A DNA stretch of 64,000 nt, taken from Streptomyces sp. H27-C3. GTDB lineage: Bacteria > Actinomycetota > Actinomycetes > Streptomycetales > Streptomycetaceae. The position numbers and the translations under genes were made by a program. The stretch spans positions 1-64,000 of the forward strand of contig NZ_JASITA010000002.1 in assembly GCF_030063415.1 (NCBI RefSeq). Direction: 5' to 3'. Shown here in pieces: positions 46,216-56,718 of the stretch; positions within the stretch are counted from its first letter, which is position 1; each line of letters begins with the position of its first letter. The notes below the pieces were generated by a model, which ran no database searches, was not told the origin of the DNA, and saw only the letters and a program-made list of their open reading frames with translations.

Positions 46216-47460
46216 CTACAGCCCGTCGAGCTCCTGCGCCGTGGCCGTCGACGGGCCGCGGCGCCGGCGGGCGGCGCGGGCCGTGAATTCCGCGTTTTGC
46301 ATCGTGCGCGCCACATTGCCCCACGTCAGCAGGGCGATGTCGGCGTCGTCCCAGCCCCGGTCCAGCAGCTCGGTCACGACCTTCGGGTAGCAAGATGTGT
46401 CCGGCAGCCCCTCGATGTGCGGCGCCTCCGTCCCGTACATGGCACCGAGCCCCACGCACTCGCGGCCCGCCACCTCGCGTACGTGATCGAGGTGGTTGAC
46501 CAGCTCACCCACGGTCGAGCCGACCTGTTCCGGGGCGAAGCTGACCATGCAGACACCCTTGTCGGGCGCGAGCAGGCTCAGTACGTCGTCGGGCACGTTC
46601 GCCGGGTGATCGACGAGCGCGAGGGCGCCGGAGCGGGAGAAGAGCACCGGCGCCCTCGCGACGGTGAGGACCCGTTGCGTCGTCAGGTCGGACGCGCCCA
46701 CCAGGTCGATGAGCATGCCGAGGCGGTTCATCTCCCGTACGACCTCCTGGCCGAAGCGGGTCAGCCCCTTCCCCTCCTGGGTCCAGCGCGTGCCCGCGAA
46801 CGCCACGCTGCGCACGCCCAGCGTGTGGTACGCCCGGAGTGTGCCCAGCGATTCGCCGAGCGCGTGGCCCGAGACGGGGCCGAGCAGCGAGGCGATGCGT
46901 CCGCAGTTGCGGGCGTCGGCCATGCTGCCCGCGTCCTGCGCGAGCCGCAGGCTTTCGGGGTACGCGGCCACGAGCGACCTGACCAGGTCTATCTGTTCGA
47001 GGGTGACGCTGACGGCCCGGTCGCCGGTGTAGTCCACCGGCACCTGCAAGGACCAGAACTGCGCGCCGACACCACCCGCCCGCAGCCGGGGAATGTCCGT
47101 GTCCAGGGTGCTCTCGCCCAGTTCGAGGTCGTGCCACGTCAGGGCCCTGAGCTTCCAGGCCAGGCCGTTGCACCCGTCGGCGACGGGGTGCTCGGCGAGC
47201 AGCGCGCGGGCATGCTGCTCGGCGGGCCGGACTTCGGGCGCTGGGACGGCAGCCGGCTCCGTGTACACGGGTGCGCTCTCGGCCAATGGCTCGGCGTACG
47301 CGGCTGTGCACTCGTCCGACGGTTCCGCGTACACGGGTGTGCACTCGGTCGATGGCTCGGCGTGCGCGGGTGCGCCGCTCCTGGCCTCCGGGTCGAGTTG
47401 TCCGACCGAGGAGGAGGAAGTGGCTGAGTCGGTGTGCGGATCGTCCTGTAGATCTGCCAT
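46216..47460 (-). CDS. M19 renal-dipeptidase paralogue lacking metal ligands (probable pseudoenzyme)
   Basis: 414 residues, about 40-45% identical by eye to its neighbour over the catalytic domain. Every metal-site motif has changed: DGHNDLPW is DGCNGLAW, EGGHS is VSGHA, VDLSHV is IDLVGA, FSHSS is FSRSG, and GGDYDG is GAMYGT. The frame is intact and well conserved elsewhere ([17 protein letters not shown]). The N-terminal 75 residues contain imperfect 14-residue repeats (ECTPVYAEPS-like). Catalysis by the known dinuclear mechanism is unlikely; a binding or regulatory role is inferred. ATG 47460. Confidence 0.85.
   Translation of the reverse strand: MADLQDDPHTDSATSSSSVGQLDPEARSGAPAHAEPSTECTPVYAEPSDECTAAYAEPLAESAPVYTEPAAVPAPEVRPAEQHARALLAEHPVADGCNGLAWKLRALTWHDLELGESTLDTDIPRLRAGGVGAQFWSLQVPVDYTGDRAVSVTLEQIDLVRSLVAAYPESLRLAQDAGSMADARNCGRIASLLGPVSGHALGESLGTLRAYHTLGVRSVAFAGTRWTQEGKGLTRFGQEVVREMNRLGMLIDLVGASDLTTQRVLTVARAPVLFSRSGALALVDHPANVPDDVLSLLAPDKGVCMVSFAPEQVGSTVGELVNHLDHVREVAGRECVGLGAMYGTEAPHIEGLPDTSCYPKVVTELLDRGWDDADIALLTWGNVARTMQNAEFTARAARRRRGPSTATAQELDGL
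47250..47390 (-). repeat. 42-bp imperfect tandem repeats in the N-terminus of the dipeptidase-like gene
   Basis: Three to four copies of a 42-bp unit (containing GGCTCGGCGTACGCGG or TTCCGCGTACACGGG) encode 14-residue units ending in YAEPS/YTEPA. They form a presumably unstructured N-terminal arm absent from the neighbouring dipeptidase. Confidence 0.8.
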
Positions 47461-47634
47461 GACTGGGCTCCGGGTTCGGCGACGGCAGTCCGGCAACCGT
47501 GACACGGGAGCGGCAGGGGTTCGCGGCGGACGGAGCGTTCGGGGGTACGGGGCGGGACCCGGTGTACCTCCACCTCGTGTATCCGCCCCATACGCCTCCC
47601 GCAGCGCCTCACCCGTTCGTGTCAGCCGTTCGTG

Positions 47635-48852
47635 TCAGCCGTCGAGCAGCCCGATCGTGGCGTTCGACGGAGCGCTGCGCGTTTGGAGGTCGCGGGCCAC
47701 GTCCTCCGCGTCCCGCAGCGTACGGACCGCGTTCTGCCAGGTCAGCTTGGCCAGGTCGGCCGACGACCAGGAACGCCGCAGCAGCTCGGCGATCAGGTTG
47801 GGATAGCCGGACACGTCCTCCAGGCCCACCGGGGTGAAGGCCGTCCCGTCGTAGTCGCCGCCGATGCCGATGTGATCGACCCCGGCGACCTCACGCATCC
47901 GGTCGAGGTGGTCCGCGATCGTGGCGGGCGTGGCCATCGGGCGCGGACGGGTGTCCTCGAAGGCGCGGTGGATCTTCATGGCCTCCGGTGTCGTCTCCAG
48001 GTGGTGGAGGCCGTGGGCGCGCATGTTCTCGTCGGCGAGCCGGGTCCACTCCCCCGCCGCGGGCAGCACGAACTTCGGCACGAACGTCGCCATCGCGATG
48101 CCGCCGTTCGCCGGCAGCAGCGCGAGTACGTCGTCCGGGATGTTGCGCGGGTGGTCGCAGACCGCGAGCGACGAGGAGTGCGAGAAGATCACCGGCGCCA
48201 CCGAGGTGGCCAGAGCGTCGCGCATCGTCGTGGCGGCCACGTGGGACAGGTCCACCAGCATGCCGGTGCGGTTCATCTCGCGTACAACCTCACGGCCGAA
48301 GGCCGACAGGCCGCCGACCCCCGGCTCGTCCGTCGCCGAGTCCGCCCACGCGATGTTGTCGTTGTGGGTCAGCGTCATGTACCGCACGCCCAGGGCGTAC
48401 AGCGCCCGCAGGGTGGCGAGGGAGTTGTTGATGGAGTGGCCGCCCTCGGCGCCCATCAGGGAGGCGATCCTGCCCTCGGCGCGGGCCGCTTCCATGTCCT
48501 CGGCCGTGAGGGCGCGCGCCAGGTCGTCCGGGTAGCGGGCAAGGAGCTGGGTGACGACGTCGATCTGCTCCAGGGTCGCGCTGACGGCGTCGTCCCCGGC
48601 CAGGTCGGACCGTACGTACACGGACCAGAACTGCGCGCCGACACCACCGGCGCGCAGCCGGGGGATGTCGGTGTGCAGGTGCGCCTGCTGGTCGGTGGCG
48701 ATGTCACGCCGGCCGAGGTCGTAGCGGACCTGCTCGCGCAGGGCCCACGGCAGGTCGTTGTGACCGTCGACGACGGGGTACGCGGCGAGCAGCTCGCGGG
48801 CCGCCGCAAGGTGCTCGGACCCGGCCGTCGGACCCCGGTCCGGGGCGGTCAC
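47635..48852 (-). CDS. M19 membrane dipeptidase (renal dipeptidase family)
   Basis: 405 residues with an intact dinuclear zinc site: HxD in [10 protein letters not shown], bridging Glu in GAEGGHSI, His in LVDLSHVAA, His in IFSHSSSL, and the substrate Asp in GIGGDYDGT. From memory its S. coelicolor counterpart (Sco3058) has a solved structure and hydrolyses dipeptides. Its GTG overlaps the purE stop by 4 bp (GTGA), so it is the third gene of the purK-purE-dipeptidase operon. Confidence 0.94.
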   Translation of the reverse strand: MTAPDRGPTAGSEHLAAARELLAAYPVVDGHNDLPWALREQVRYDLGRRDIATDQQAHLHTDIPRLRAGGVGAQFWSVYVRSDLAGDDAVSATLEQIDVVTQLLARYPDDLARALTAEDMEAARAEGRIASLMGAEGGHSINNSLATLRALYALGVRYMTLTHNDNIAWADSATDEPGVGGLSAFGREVVREMNRTGMLVDLSHVAATTMRDALATSVAPVIFSHSSSLAVCDHPRNIPDDVLALLPANGGIAMATFVPKFVLPAAGEWTRLADENMRAHGLHHLETTPEAMKIHRAFEDTRPRPMATPATIADHLDRMREVAGVDHIGIGGDYDGTAFTPVGLEDVSGYPNLIAELLRRSWSSADLAKLTWQNAVRTLRDAEDVARDLQTRSAPSNATIGLLDG

Positions 48853-49370
48853 TTGCCGAAGCCGAACTTGTCCCCGGCCATGGCCTTGGCGCGCAGCCGC
48901 TTGCCCTTCTCCGTCGCCTGATCGTTCAGCTCCTGCTGGAACTCCCGCATCCGGACGAGCAGTTCGCTGTCGTGGGTGGCGAGGATACGGGCGGCCAGCA
49001 GCCCGGCGTTGCGCGCGCCGCCCACCGACACGGTGGCGACGGGCACACCCGCGGGCATCTGCACGATGGACAGCAGCGAGTCCATGCCGTCGAGGTACTT
49101 CAGCGGCACCGGTACGCCGATGACCGGCAGCGGGGTGACGGAGGCCAGCATGCCCGGCAGATGGGCGGCGCCACCGGCGCCCGCGATGATCGCCTTCAGG
49201 CCGCGGCCGTCGGCCTGCTCGCCGTACGCGATCATCTCGCGCGGCATCCGGTGCGCCGACACGACGTCGACCTCGTAGGGGATCGAGAACTCGTCGAGTG
49301 CCTTGGCGGCCTCTTCCATGACGGGCCAGTCGGAGTCCGAGCCCATCACAATGCCCACTACAGGAGTCAT
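48849..49370 (-). CDS. purE: N5-carboxyaminoimidazole ribonucleotide mutase
   Basis: 173 residues. Class I PurE signatures: [18 protein letters not shown] at the N-terminus, SAHRMPREM in the substrate loop and [12 protein letters not shown]. It rearranges N5-CAIR to CAIR in purine synthesis. ATG 49370 overlaps the purK stop (ATGA). A short basic C-terminal tail ([19 protein letters not shown]) extends the usual core. Confidence 0.96.
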   Translation of the reverse strand: MTPVVGIVMGSDSDWPVMEEAAKALDEFSIPYEVDVVSAHRMPREMIAYGEQADGRGLKAIIAGAGGAAHLPGMLASVTPLPVIGVPVPLKYLDGMDSLLSIVQMPAGVPVATVSVGGARNAGLLAARILATHDSELLVRMREFQQELNDQATEKGKRLRAKAMAGDKFGFGK

Positions 49371-50506
49371 TCGGTGATCGTTCCTCGCAGGTAGCCGGCG
49401 GCATGACGGGCGCGCTCCAGCGCGTCGTCGAGATCGTCGCCGTAGGTATTGACGTGCCCGACCTTGCGGCCCGGCTTCACGTCCTTGCCATACATGTGGA
49501 TCTTGAGCTGGGGGTCCCTGGCCATGCAGTGCAGATACGCCGAGTACATGTCCGGGTAGTCGCCGCCCAGGACGTTGCACATGACCGTCCAGGGCGCACG
49601 GGGCCGCGGGTCGCCGAGCGGCAGGTCCAGGACGGCCCGGACGTGGTTGGCGAACTGCGAGGTGATCGCGCCGTCCTGGGTCCAGTGGCCGGAGTTGTGC
49701 GGGCGCATCGCGAGCTCGTTGACGAGGATGCGACCGTCGGTCGTCTCGAAGAGCTCGACCGCCAGATGACCGACGACGCCCAGCTCCTTGGCGATGCGCA
49801 GCGCCAGCTCCTGCGCCTGGCCGCCGAGTCCTTCCGGGAGGCCGGGCGCCGGGGCGATCACGGTGTCGCAGACCCCGTCGACCTGCCGGGACTCGACGAC
49901 GGGGTAGGACACGGCCTGGCCGTGCGGGGAGCGCACGATGTTCGCCGCGAGCTCCCGTACGAAGTCGACCTTCTCCTCGGCGAGGACCGGGACGCCGGCC
50001 CGGAAGGGCTCCTCGGCGTCCTTCTCGCTGCGGACGAACCAGACGCCCTTGCCGTCGTAGCCGCCCCGCACGGTCTTGAGGATCACGGGGAAGCCGTCGC
50101 CCTCCGCCGCGAAGGCCGCCGCGTCCGCCGGATCGCTCACGATCCGGTGCCGCGGGCAGGGTGCTCCGATCTCCATCAGCTTCTTGCGCATCACCCCCTT
50201 GTCCTGGGCGTGCATCAGCGCGTCGGGCCCGGGGCGGACGGGAACGCCGTCCGCCTCCAGGGCCCACAGGTGCTCGATCGGGACATGCTCATGATCAAAA
50301 GTGATCACGTCGCAGCCGCGCGCGAAGGCGCGCAGCGTGTCCAGATCGCGATGGTCGCCGATGACGACATCGCTGACGACCTGGGCCGCCGAGTCCTGGG
50401 GGGTGTCACTGAGGAGCTTGAATCTGATGCCGAGGGGGATGCCCGCCTCGTGGGTCATTCGGGCGAGCTGACCGCCACCGACCATGCCGACTACCGGGAA
50501 CGTCAC
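49367..50506 (-). CDS. purK: N5-carboxyaminoimidazole ribonucleotide synthase
   Basis: 379 residues, ATP-grasp enzyme that converts AIR, ATP and bicarbonate to N5-CAIR. N-terminal [20 protein letters not shown]-grasp Lys segment [13 protein letters not shown] and metal-site [14 protein letters not shown] are clear. GTG 50506 has GGAGG within its short upstream and TACCCT 6 nt before it. First gene of the purK-purE-dipeptidase unit. Confidence 0.96.
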   Translation of the reverse strand: MTFPVVGMVGGGQLARMTHEAGIPLGIRFKLLSDTPQDSAAQVVSDVVIGDHRDLDTLRAFARGCDVITFDHEHVPIEHLWALEADGVPVRPGPDALMHAQDKGVMRKKLMEIGAPCPRHRIVSDPADAAAFAAEGDGFPVILKTVRGGYDGKGVWFVRSEKDAEEPFRAGVPVLAEEKVDFVRELAANIVRSPHGQAVSYPVVESRQVDGVCDTVIAPAPGLPEGLGGQAQELALRIAKELGVVGHLAVELFETTDGRILVNELAMRPHNSGHWTQDGAITSQFANHVRAVLDLPLGDPRPRAPWTVMCNVLGGDYPDMYSAYLHCMARDPQLKIHMYGKDVKPGRKVGHVNTYGDDLDDALERARHAAGYLRGTITE

Positions 50507-50864
50507 GCCTCCAGGGTATCCGCAGGCCCGCGACCTCCGATCCGGCTGCTCCGCGTCACGGCCCGGACGCCCGGTGTGACAAATCGCGACGGATCGATGG
50601 TGCGCGCAGGCATCGGCGGTGGGCGCTGGGTACGACCTCGGGGGCAATGGAGCGTGGATCAGCGAGCGGCGTCCTGCGGCTTCGCGTCCAAGGCGGAGGA
50701 GGGAGGCGACGCGGAGCGTCGTCGACCGACGACAACGCCGGAGGCGGAGCCGCAGGGCGCCGGGAGCCCGCGCGCCATCGCCCGCGAGGTCGTTAGCATG
50801 GACGGACGGCCCCGGACCGCCGGAGGCCCGAGCGACACCGACCGAGCGGGGATGGGCAATCACC
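50507..50864. promoter_or_regulatory. divergent promoter region of purK and the GtrA gene
   Basis: 358 bp. The purK-side TACCCT box abuts its start. GC-rich short hairpins (GACGC-GGA-GCGTC and GTCGTC-GACC-GACGAC) lie at 50719-50742. A TTAGCAT near 50794-50800 may be the -10 of the GtrA transcript. No gene seen. Confidence 0.4.
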
Positions 50865-51374
50865 ATGAGCGAGCGAGGAGCACTGCGGAAGCGACTCGAC
50901 CGGCTCGTCCGTGAACTCGCCAAATTCGGTGCGGTCGGAGCCGTCGGCTTCCTGGTCAACGCGATCGTCTTCAACGTCTGCGTGCACTACTTCGACCTCG
51001 CGGTCGTACGCTCCGGGGTCATCGCCACCGCGGTCGCGATCGGCACGAACTATCTCGGCAACCGCTACTGGACGTACCGCAGCAGCGACAAGCGCGGCCG
51101 CAGCCGGGAGCTCACGCTTTTCCTGCTCTTCAGCGGCGTCGGCCTGGTCATCGAGAACGGCGTCCTCGCGCTGTCGCACTACGGCTTCGGTTTCACCTCG
51201 ACGCTCGCCGACAACGTCGCGAAGAACGTGATCGGCCTCGGCATCGCGACGGTCTTCCGCTTCTGGTCGTACCGCACCTGGGTCTTCCGCGGGACGCCCG
51301 CGTACGGCGCCGTCGAGACGGCCGAGTCGTTCCTCGACGACCGTCGGGCCGTCCAGGTGGACCGCGTCACCTGA
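50865..51374 (+). CDS. GtrA family membrane protein
   Basis: 169 residues with four hydrophobic segments. GtrA pattern: FGAVGAVGFLVNAIVFNVC, AIGTNYLGNRYWTY and the final FRFWSYRTWVF. GtrA-like proteins flip or translocate polyprenyl-linked sugars; a role in the local glycopolymer pathway is inferred. Its last 8 bases overlap the convergent histidine kinase gene. Confidence 0.92.
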   Translation: MSERGALRKRLDRLVRELAKFGAVGAVGFLVNAIVFNVCVHYFDLAVVRSGVIATAVAIGTNYLGNRYWTYRSSDKRGRSRELTLFLLFSGVGLVIENGVLALSHYGFGFTSTLADNVAKNVIGLGIATVFRFWSYRTWVFRGTPAYGAVETAESFLDDRRAVQVDRVT

Positions 51375-52656
51375 TCGTCGGCTCCGGCTCTTCCTTCTCC
51401 TGCGTCCTGTGGTCCTTCGAGCCGGGGGCCACCCGGCTCAGGAAGAGCGCGAACACCGGCGGCAGCTGCTGGAGCATCTCCAGGCGGCCACCGTCCGCCT
51501 CCGCCAGATCACGCGCGACGGCCAGGCCGATGCCGGTGGAGTTGCGGCCGCTGATGGACCGCTCGAAGATCCGCGCCCCCAGATCGGCCGGTACGCCGGG
51601 GCCCTCGTCCGTCACCTCGATGACCGACTGGTTGCCGGTGATGCGGGTGCGCAGGGCGACCGTACCGCCGCCGTGCATCAGGGAGTTCTCGATCAGCGCG
51701 GCCAGCACCTGGGCGACCGCGCCGGGGGTGCCGACGGCCCGCATGCCCGGCCGGCCCGAGTGCACGATGGCGCGGCCCGCGCTGCGGTAGGCCGGGCGCC
51801 ACTCCTCGATCTGCTGCTTGACGATCTCGTCGAGGTCGAAGGCGACGGCGGAGCCCGTCCGCGGGTCGCGGGCGTTGGTGAGCAGCCGCTGCACGACGTC
51901 GGTGAGCCGCTCGACCTGCGTCAGGGCGATCGTCGCTTCCTCCTTCACCGTCTCCAGGTCGTCAGTGAGGGTGATCTCCTCAAGACGCATGGACAGCGCG
52001 GTCAGCGGCGTACGGAGCTGGTGGGAGGCGTCGGCGGCGAGCCTGCGCTCGGCGGTGAGCATCCGCCCGATCCGCTCGGCGCTGGAGTCGAGCACATCGG
52101 CGACCCGGTCCAGCTCGGGCACGCCGTAGCGCTTGTGGCGGGGGCGCGGGTCGCCGGAGCCGAGGCGCTCGGCGGTCTCGGCGAGGTCGGTGAGCGGGGA
52201 GGCCAGCCGGTTCGCCTGGCGTACGGCGAGGAGCACCGCGGCAACGACCGCGAGCAGCGCCACCGCGCCGATGATCAGCAGGGTGCGGCCGACCTCACGG
52301 CTGACGGTGGAGCGGGACTCCTGGACGGTGACGGTCTCACCGTGGTCCCCCTTGGCCCTGCCCTGGATGACCCCGCCGTCGGGACGGTCGCCGATCTCGA
52401 TGGAGTCGCGGCCCGGCAGGTCGATCCGGGCGTAGCGATCGGCGTCGATCTGCTCGGCGAGCACCGCGGGGTTGACCCGCTCCTCACCGAGGAGCTTGCT
52501 CTCGACGACGCTGATCAGCCGCAGCGCCTCGGAGTCGACGCTCTCCTGGGCGCTGTTGCTGATGGTCCGGGTCTCGACGATGACCAGGGAGACGCCGAAG
52601 ACCGCGATGACGACGAGCACCACGGCGAGTGTGGAGTTGATCAGACGACGGCGCAT
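51367..52656 (-). CDS. sensor histidine kinase
   Basis: 429 residues. An N-terminal membrane helix, an extracytoplasmic loop (~30-120), a second helix (~125-145), a HAMP-like linker, then dimerisation His212 in DASHQLRTPL and the ATPase N, G1, F and G2 boxes (ENSLMHGGG, DEGPGVP, GIGLAVARDLAE). Partner of the response regulator just upstream (15-bp gap). The stimulus is unknown. Confidence 0.94.
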   Translation of the reverse strand: MRRRLINSTLAVVLVVIAVFGVSLVIVETRTISNSAQESVDSEALRLISVVESKLLGEERVNPAVLAEQIDADRYARIDLPGRDSIEIGDRPDGGVIQGRAKGDHGETVTVQESRSTVSREVGRTLLIIGAVALLAVVAAVLLAVRQANRLASPLTDLAETAERLGSGDPRPRHKRYGVPELDRVADVLDSSAERIGRMLTAERRLAADASHQLRTPLTALSMRLEEITLTDDLETVKEEATIALTQVERLTDVVQRLLTNARDPRTGSAVAFDLDEIVKQQIEEWRPAYRSAGRAIVHSGRPGMRAVGTPGAVAQVLAALIENSLMHGGGTVALRTRITGNQSVIEVTDEGPGVPADLGARIFERSISGRNSTGIGLAVARDLAEADGGRLEMLQQLPPVFALFLSRVAPGSKDHRTQEKEEPEPTIR

Positions 52657-52671
52657 GGCTGTGTGTGTACG

Positions 52672-53349
<678 letters not shown>

Positions 53350-53783
53350 GGGGTGATGGTAGTCGTCGCAAGGTACAAGCCGTGGGGCGATCGCCGGTGG
53401 AACGTCCGTCCCTGCGGCTTCGGGATGCAATCCTGGTATTGCCCTTCGAATCAGCGCCAATGGTTCCAGTGCTGCCTGTGATCCATCTCTCAAGTCCTTC
53501 CATATCCGCCAGTGTCGTGTCGTATGGTGTCGAGACGCCTTTAGCAGCACTAGGTGACTTTTGGTGGCAGGCACGCCAACGGTCACCTTTCTGCGTGGGG
53601 TTGGCATCGCCACCCCACGGCGGTGAATGACCTCAATGACCTGTGGGCCGGGCCCCCTTGCGCTGTGGCGCGGCGGGTGTGGATCCCGCGTACGGGCTCA
53701 GCTCCGTACCGGTGCCGGCCGCCCCCCACCGGGCGCGTACCAGCTCACGAGGCGGACGCGTCCCGAGCGAGCAAGGATCGACC
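53350..53783. promoter_or_regulatory. divergent region between response regulator and POT transporter
   Basis: 434 bp with comparatively AT-rich patches (for example 53440-53560). No confident gene. GTGTCG words recur (around 53510-53530). Promoter positions for the POT gene could not be fixed. Confidence 0.4.
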
Positions 53784-55283
53784 ATGGCGTCCAGCCTGAC
53801 GAAGGACTCCCCCAGCGTTGCCGGGACTGAACGGACCTTCTTCGGCCACCCCCGCGGCCTGGCCACCCTCTTCATGACGGAGATGTGGGAGCGCTACAGC
53901 TTCTACGGCATGCGAGCCCTGCTCGTGCTCTACCTGTCGGCCTCGGTCGCCGACGGCGGTCTCGGCTTCGACACCGCCACTGCCGTCGCCGTCTACAGCG
54001 TGTACAACGCGATGGTCTACCTGCTCGCCCTGCCCGGCGGCTGGTTCGGCGACCGCGTCTGGGGCGCCCGCAAGACCGTGGCCATCTCCGGCACGATCAT
54101 CATGATCGGCCACTTCCTGCTGGCTCTGCCGGCGGAGATCTCCTTCTTCATCGGCCTGGCGTTCATCGCCGCCGGTTCGGGACTGCTCAAGGCCAACATC
54201 TCCACGATGGTCGGCCACCTGTACCCGGACAAGAACGACCCGCGCCGTGACGGTGGCTTCACCATCTTCTACATGGGCATCAACCTCGGTGCCTTCGTCG
54301 CGCCGCTGACCATCGGCTACGTCGGCCAGAAGGTCAACTGGCACTACGGCTTCGCGATGGCGGGCGTCGGCATGGCGCTCGGTCTCGCCTTCTACTTCCT
54401 GGGCTTCCGCAACCTGGCCGAGAAGAGCAATCACGTACCGTCGCCGCTCTCCGACGCCGAGCGCGCCGCCACGATCAAGAAGATGCTGACCTGGCTGGCC
54501 ATAGCGGTCGTCGCATACGCCGTCATCGGCGGCACCGGCTCTTTCACCATCAACTGGGTGCTGTGGCCGCTCACAATCCTGGGCCTGCTGCTGCCCACCT
54601 GGTACATCTTCCGCATCAAGCGCGACCCCGAGCTCGACAAGGTCGAGAAGTCCCGCATGTCGGCGTACGTCTGGTTCTTCGTCGCCGCCGCGATCTTCTG
54701 GGGCATCTACGACCAGACCGGCTCGACGCTGAGCCTGTTCGCTGAGAAGAGCACCGCGACCACGCTGCTCGGCTTCGACTTCCCGACCAGCTGGTTCCAG
54801 TCGCTGAACCCGCTGTACGTGATGGCGCTGGCCCCGGTCTTCGCCTGGGTCTGGGTGGCGCTCAACCGCCACAAGAGGGAGCCCAGCACGCTGGTGAAGT
54901 TCACCTTCGGTCTGGTGCTCATCGGCATCTCCTTCGGCGTGATGATGCTGGCGCAGTCCGCCGCGGCGGGCGGCGCGATGGTCACCCCGCTGTGGCTGGC
55001 CTCCGTCTACCTCATCCAGACCGTCGGTGAGCTGACGCTGTCCCCGGTCGGCCTGTCCCTCACCACCAAGCTGGCCCCGGCGAAGTACGCCAGCCAGATG
55101 ATGGGCGTCTGGTTCCTGGCCGTGACGGCCGGCGACTCGGTCATCGCGCTGCTTCAGCTCATGGGCGCCCCGACCGACACCACCTTCTGGTTCGCCAGCC
55201 AGGGCGCGCTCGCTGTCCTCGCGGGCCTGGCGATCTTCATGTACCGCCGGAAGGTCCAACCGCTCATGGGCGGCGTGCACTGA
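53784..55283 (+). CDS. POT family peptide/proton symporter
   Basis: 499 residues, 12-14 helices. The proton-coupling motif ExxER is seen in FMTEMWERYSFYGM (Glu33, Glu36, Arg37), with GGWFGDRVWGARKTV and FTIFYMGINLGAF among the POT signatures. ATG 53784 has AAGGA upstream. Imports di- and tripeptides; the dipeptidase operon nearby could use the products. Confidence 0.95.
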   Translation: MASSLTKDSPSVAGTERTFFGHPRGLATLFMTEMWERYSFYGMRALLVLYLSASVADGGLGFDTATAVAVYSVYNAMVYLLALPGGWFGDRVWGARKTVAISGTIIMIGHFLLALPAEISFFIGLAFIAAGSGLLKANISTMVGHLYPDKNDPRRDGGFTIFYMGINLGAFVAPLTIGYVGQKVNWHYGFAMAGVGMALGLAFYFLGFRNLAEKSNHVPSPLSDAERAATIKKMLTWLAIAVVAYAVIGGTGSFTINWVLWPLTILGLLLPTWYIFRIKRDPELDKVEKSRMSAYVWFFVAAAIFWGIYDQTGSTLSLFAEKSTATTLLGFDFPTSWFQSLNPLYVMALAPVFAWVWVALNRHKREPSTLVKFTFGLVLIGISFGVMMLAQSAAAGGAMVTPLWLASVYLIQTVGELTLSPVGLSLTTKLAPAKYASQMMGVWFLAVTAGDSVIALLQLMGAPTDTTFWFASQGALAVLAGLAIFMYRRKVQPLMGGVH

Positions 55284-55291
55284 CGCACCCC

Positions 55292-55344
55292 GACGCACGA
55301 ATGGGCCGCCGCACCGGTTCGGTGCGGCGGCCCATTCGTGCGTC
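55292..55344. terminator. bidirectional terminator between POT and LADTG genes
   Basis: A perfect 24-bp stem (starting GACGCACGAATGGGCC) with a GGTTC loop. The longest hairpin seen in the window; it separates convergent genes. Confidence 0.93.
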
Positions 55345-55347
55345 AGC

Positions 55348-56718
55348 TCACCTCGCGCCCCGCAGCCGCCGCCACGGGGTGAAGGTGAACACCGCGCCGC
55401 CCAGCAGGATCACCGTGCCGGCGATCAGACCCAGCGCGCGCAGGCCGCCGTTGTCCGAAGCGCCGGTGTCGGCGAGGCCGCCGCCGGAGTCGGTGCCGCC
55501 ACCGGACGGCGCGCCGCCCGCGCCACCCGCGCCCGCGGTGTCACCGCCGGACGCGGTGCCTCCTGAGGCGCCGCCCGGCTGGGCGGAGGTGTCGAGTTCG
55601 AGGGAGACGTTCGCCTCGCCCTTGACCGTGCACGGGATGTTGATCTTCTGACCGCCCAGGGTGACGTCGATCGTCAGGGTGCCGGGGCTGAGCGTCGACT
55701 TGCCGTCGGCGCCCGGCTTGTACGTCCCTGTCATGTCGGGCAGGTCGACCGGCTTGCCCTGCTCCAGCGGTTCCGGGTTCCCGGGGCCGGTCACGGAGAC
55801 GCTGCCCTTGTCCGCGCCGCCGATCGTGATCGCCATGGAGGGCTTGAGCGCGCCCGCGGGAAGTGCGGCCGGGCTGTCCATGACGCCCTTGGCCGTCTTG
55901 ACCGTGAGGCCGTAACTGCCGCCTTCCTTCTTGGCGTTGATGGTCACCTTGCTATCGATGCCCGCAGGGCCCGGCGACTTGCACGCGAAGGCGACGCTGA
56001 CTTCCTTGCCCGGGAAGTCGCTCCCGCCGTCGCCACCGCCCGTCGTGCCGCCGGAGGTTGAGCCGCCTGTGGTGCCGCCGGTGTCACCGCCGCCGGACGT
56101 GGTGCCGCCGGTGTCGCCGCCACCCGTGGTCGTACCGCCGGAGGTTGTGCCGCCAGACGTCGTACCGCCGCCACCCTCCGTGACCTTGATGGTCGCTCCG
56201 GCCTTGACCGTTTCCTTCGGCGTGCACTTGGTGTCGGTCGAGATGGGCTTGCTGACGTTGGTGTTGTACGCGTCGGGCGTCAGCGTGACCTCGCCCACCT
56301 TCTCCAGCTTCAGCTTGCCCTTCATCTCGGGCAGGATCATCGGGCTGTTCTTGGGGATCGGCGGATTCTGCCGCGGCCCGTCCATCGTGAGGTCGCCGCT
56401 CGCCGCGCCGCCCACCTTGATCGTGCCGGTCGGCTTGACCGTGTCCTTCCCCAGATCGAGGATGTCCGGGTTTTTGGAGGCGGCCTCGACCGTCTTCCAC
56501 ACCACTTCCACCTCGTCGCCGACCTTGGCCTCGGCGGGGGCGGTGATCTCCACCTTGGTCGTGCCCTGGATGGGCGGCAGGCCGGATATGGCCGGGGGTA
56601 CGCACTCGGTCTTGTACGAGACTTCGGCTGCTTGCGCGGGACTCGCCACCAGCAGGATTCCCGCACCGCCGAGCATCAGCGCGACCCCTGCCGCACTCAT
56701 CCTCCGTTGCGTGCTCAC
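55348..56718 (-). CDS. cell-wall anchored surface protein with LADTG sorting signal
   Basis: 456 residues. A signal peptide (to about 35) precedes two beta-rich domains (~36-150 and ~220-350), each with a Cys pair and the pattern GxI..GG...G.L, joined by a Gly/Thr-rich linker. LADTG at 415-419 is followed by a hydrophobic helix and RRLR tail, the LAxTG signal read by class E sortases. GTG 56718 overlaps the upstream gene's stop (GTGA) and has GAAGGGA upstream. A homologue of the LPRTG protein at the other end of the cluster. Confidence 0.85.
   Translation of the reverse strand: MSTQRRMSAAGVALMLGGAGILLVASPAQAAEVSYKTECVPPAISGLPPIQGTTKVEITAPAEAKVGDEVEVVWKTVEAASKNPDILDLGKDTVKPTGTIKVGGAASGDLTMDGPRQNPPIPKNSPMILPEMKGKLKLEKVGEVTLTPDAYNTNVSKPISTDTKCTPKETVKAGATIKVTEGGGGTTSGGTTSGGTTTGGGDTGGTTSGGGDTGGTTGGSTSGGTTGGGDGGSDFPGKEVSVAFACKSPGPAGIDSKVTINAKKEGGSYGLTVKTAKGVMDSPAALPAGALKPSMAITIGGADKGSVSVTGPGNPEPLEQGKPVDLPDMTGTYKPGADGKSTLSPGTLTIDVTLGGQKINIPCTVKGEANVSLELDTSAQPGGASGGTASGGDTAGAGGAGGAPSGGGTDSGGGLADTGASDNGGLRALGLIAGTVILLGGAVFTFTPWRRLRGAR

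Noticed and set aside
54400..55283. Minus-strand Asp/Glu/Arg-rich frame under the POT gene
   Set aside because: It is the antisense of helix-coding sequence, a common artefact in high-GC genomes.
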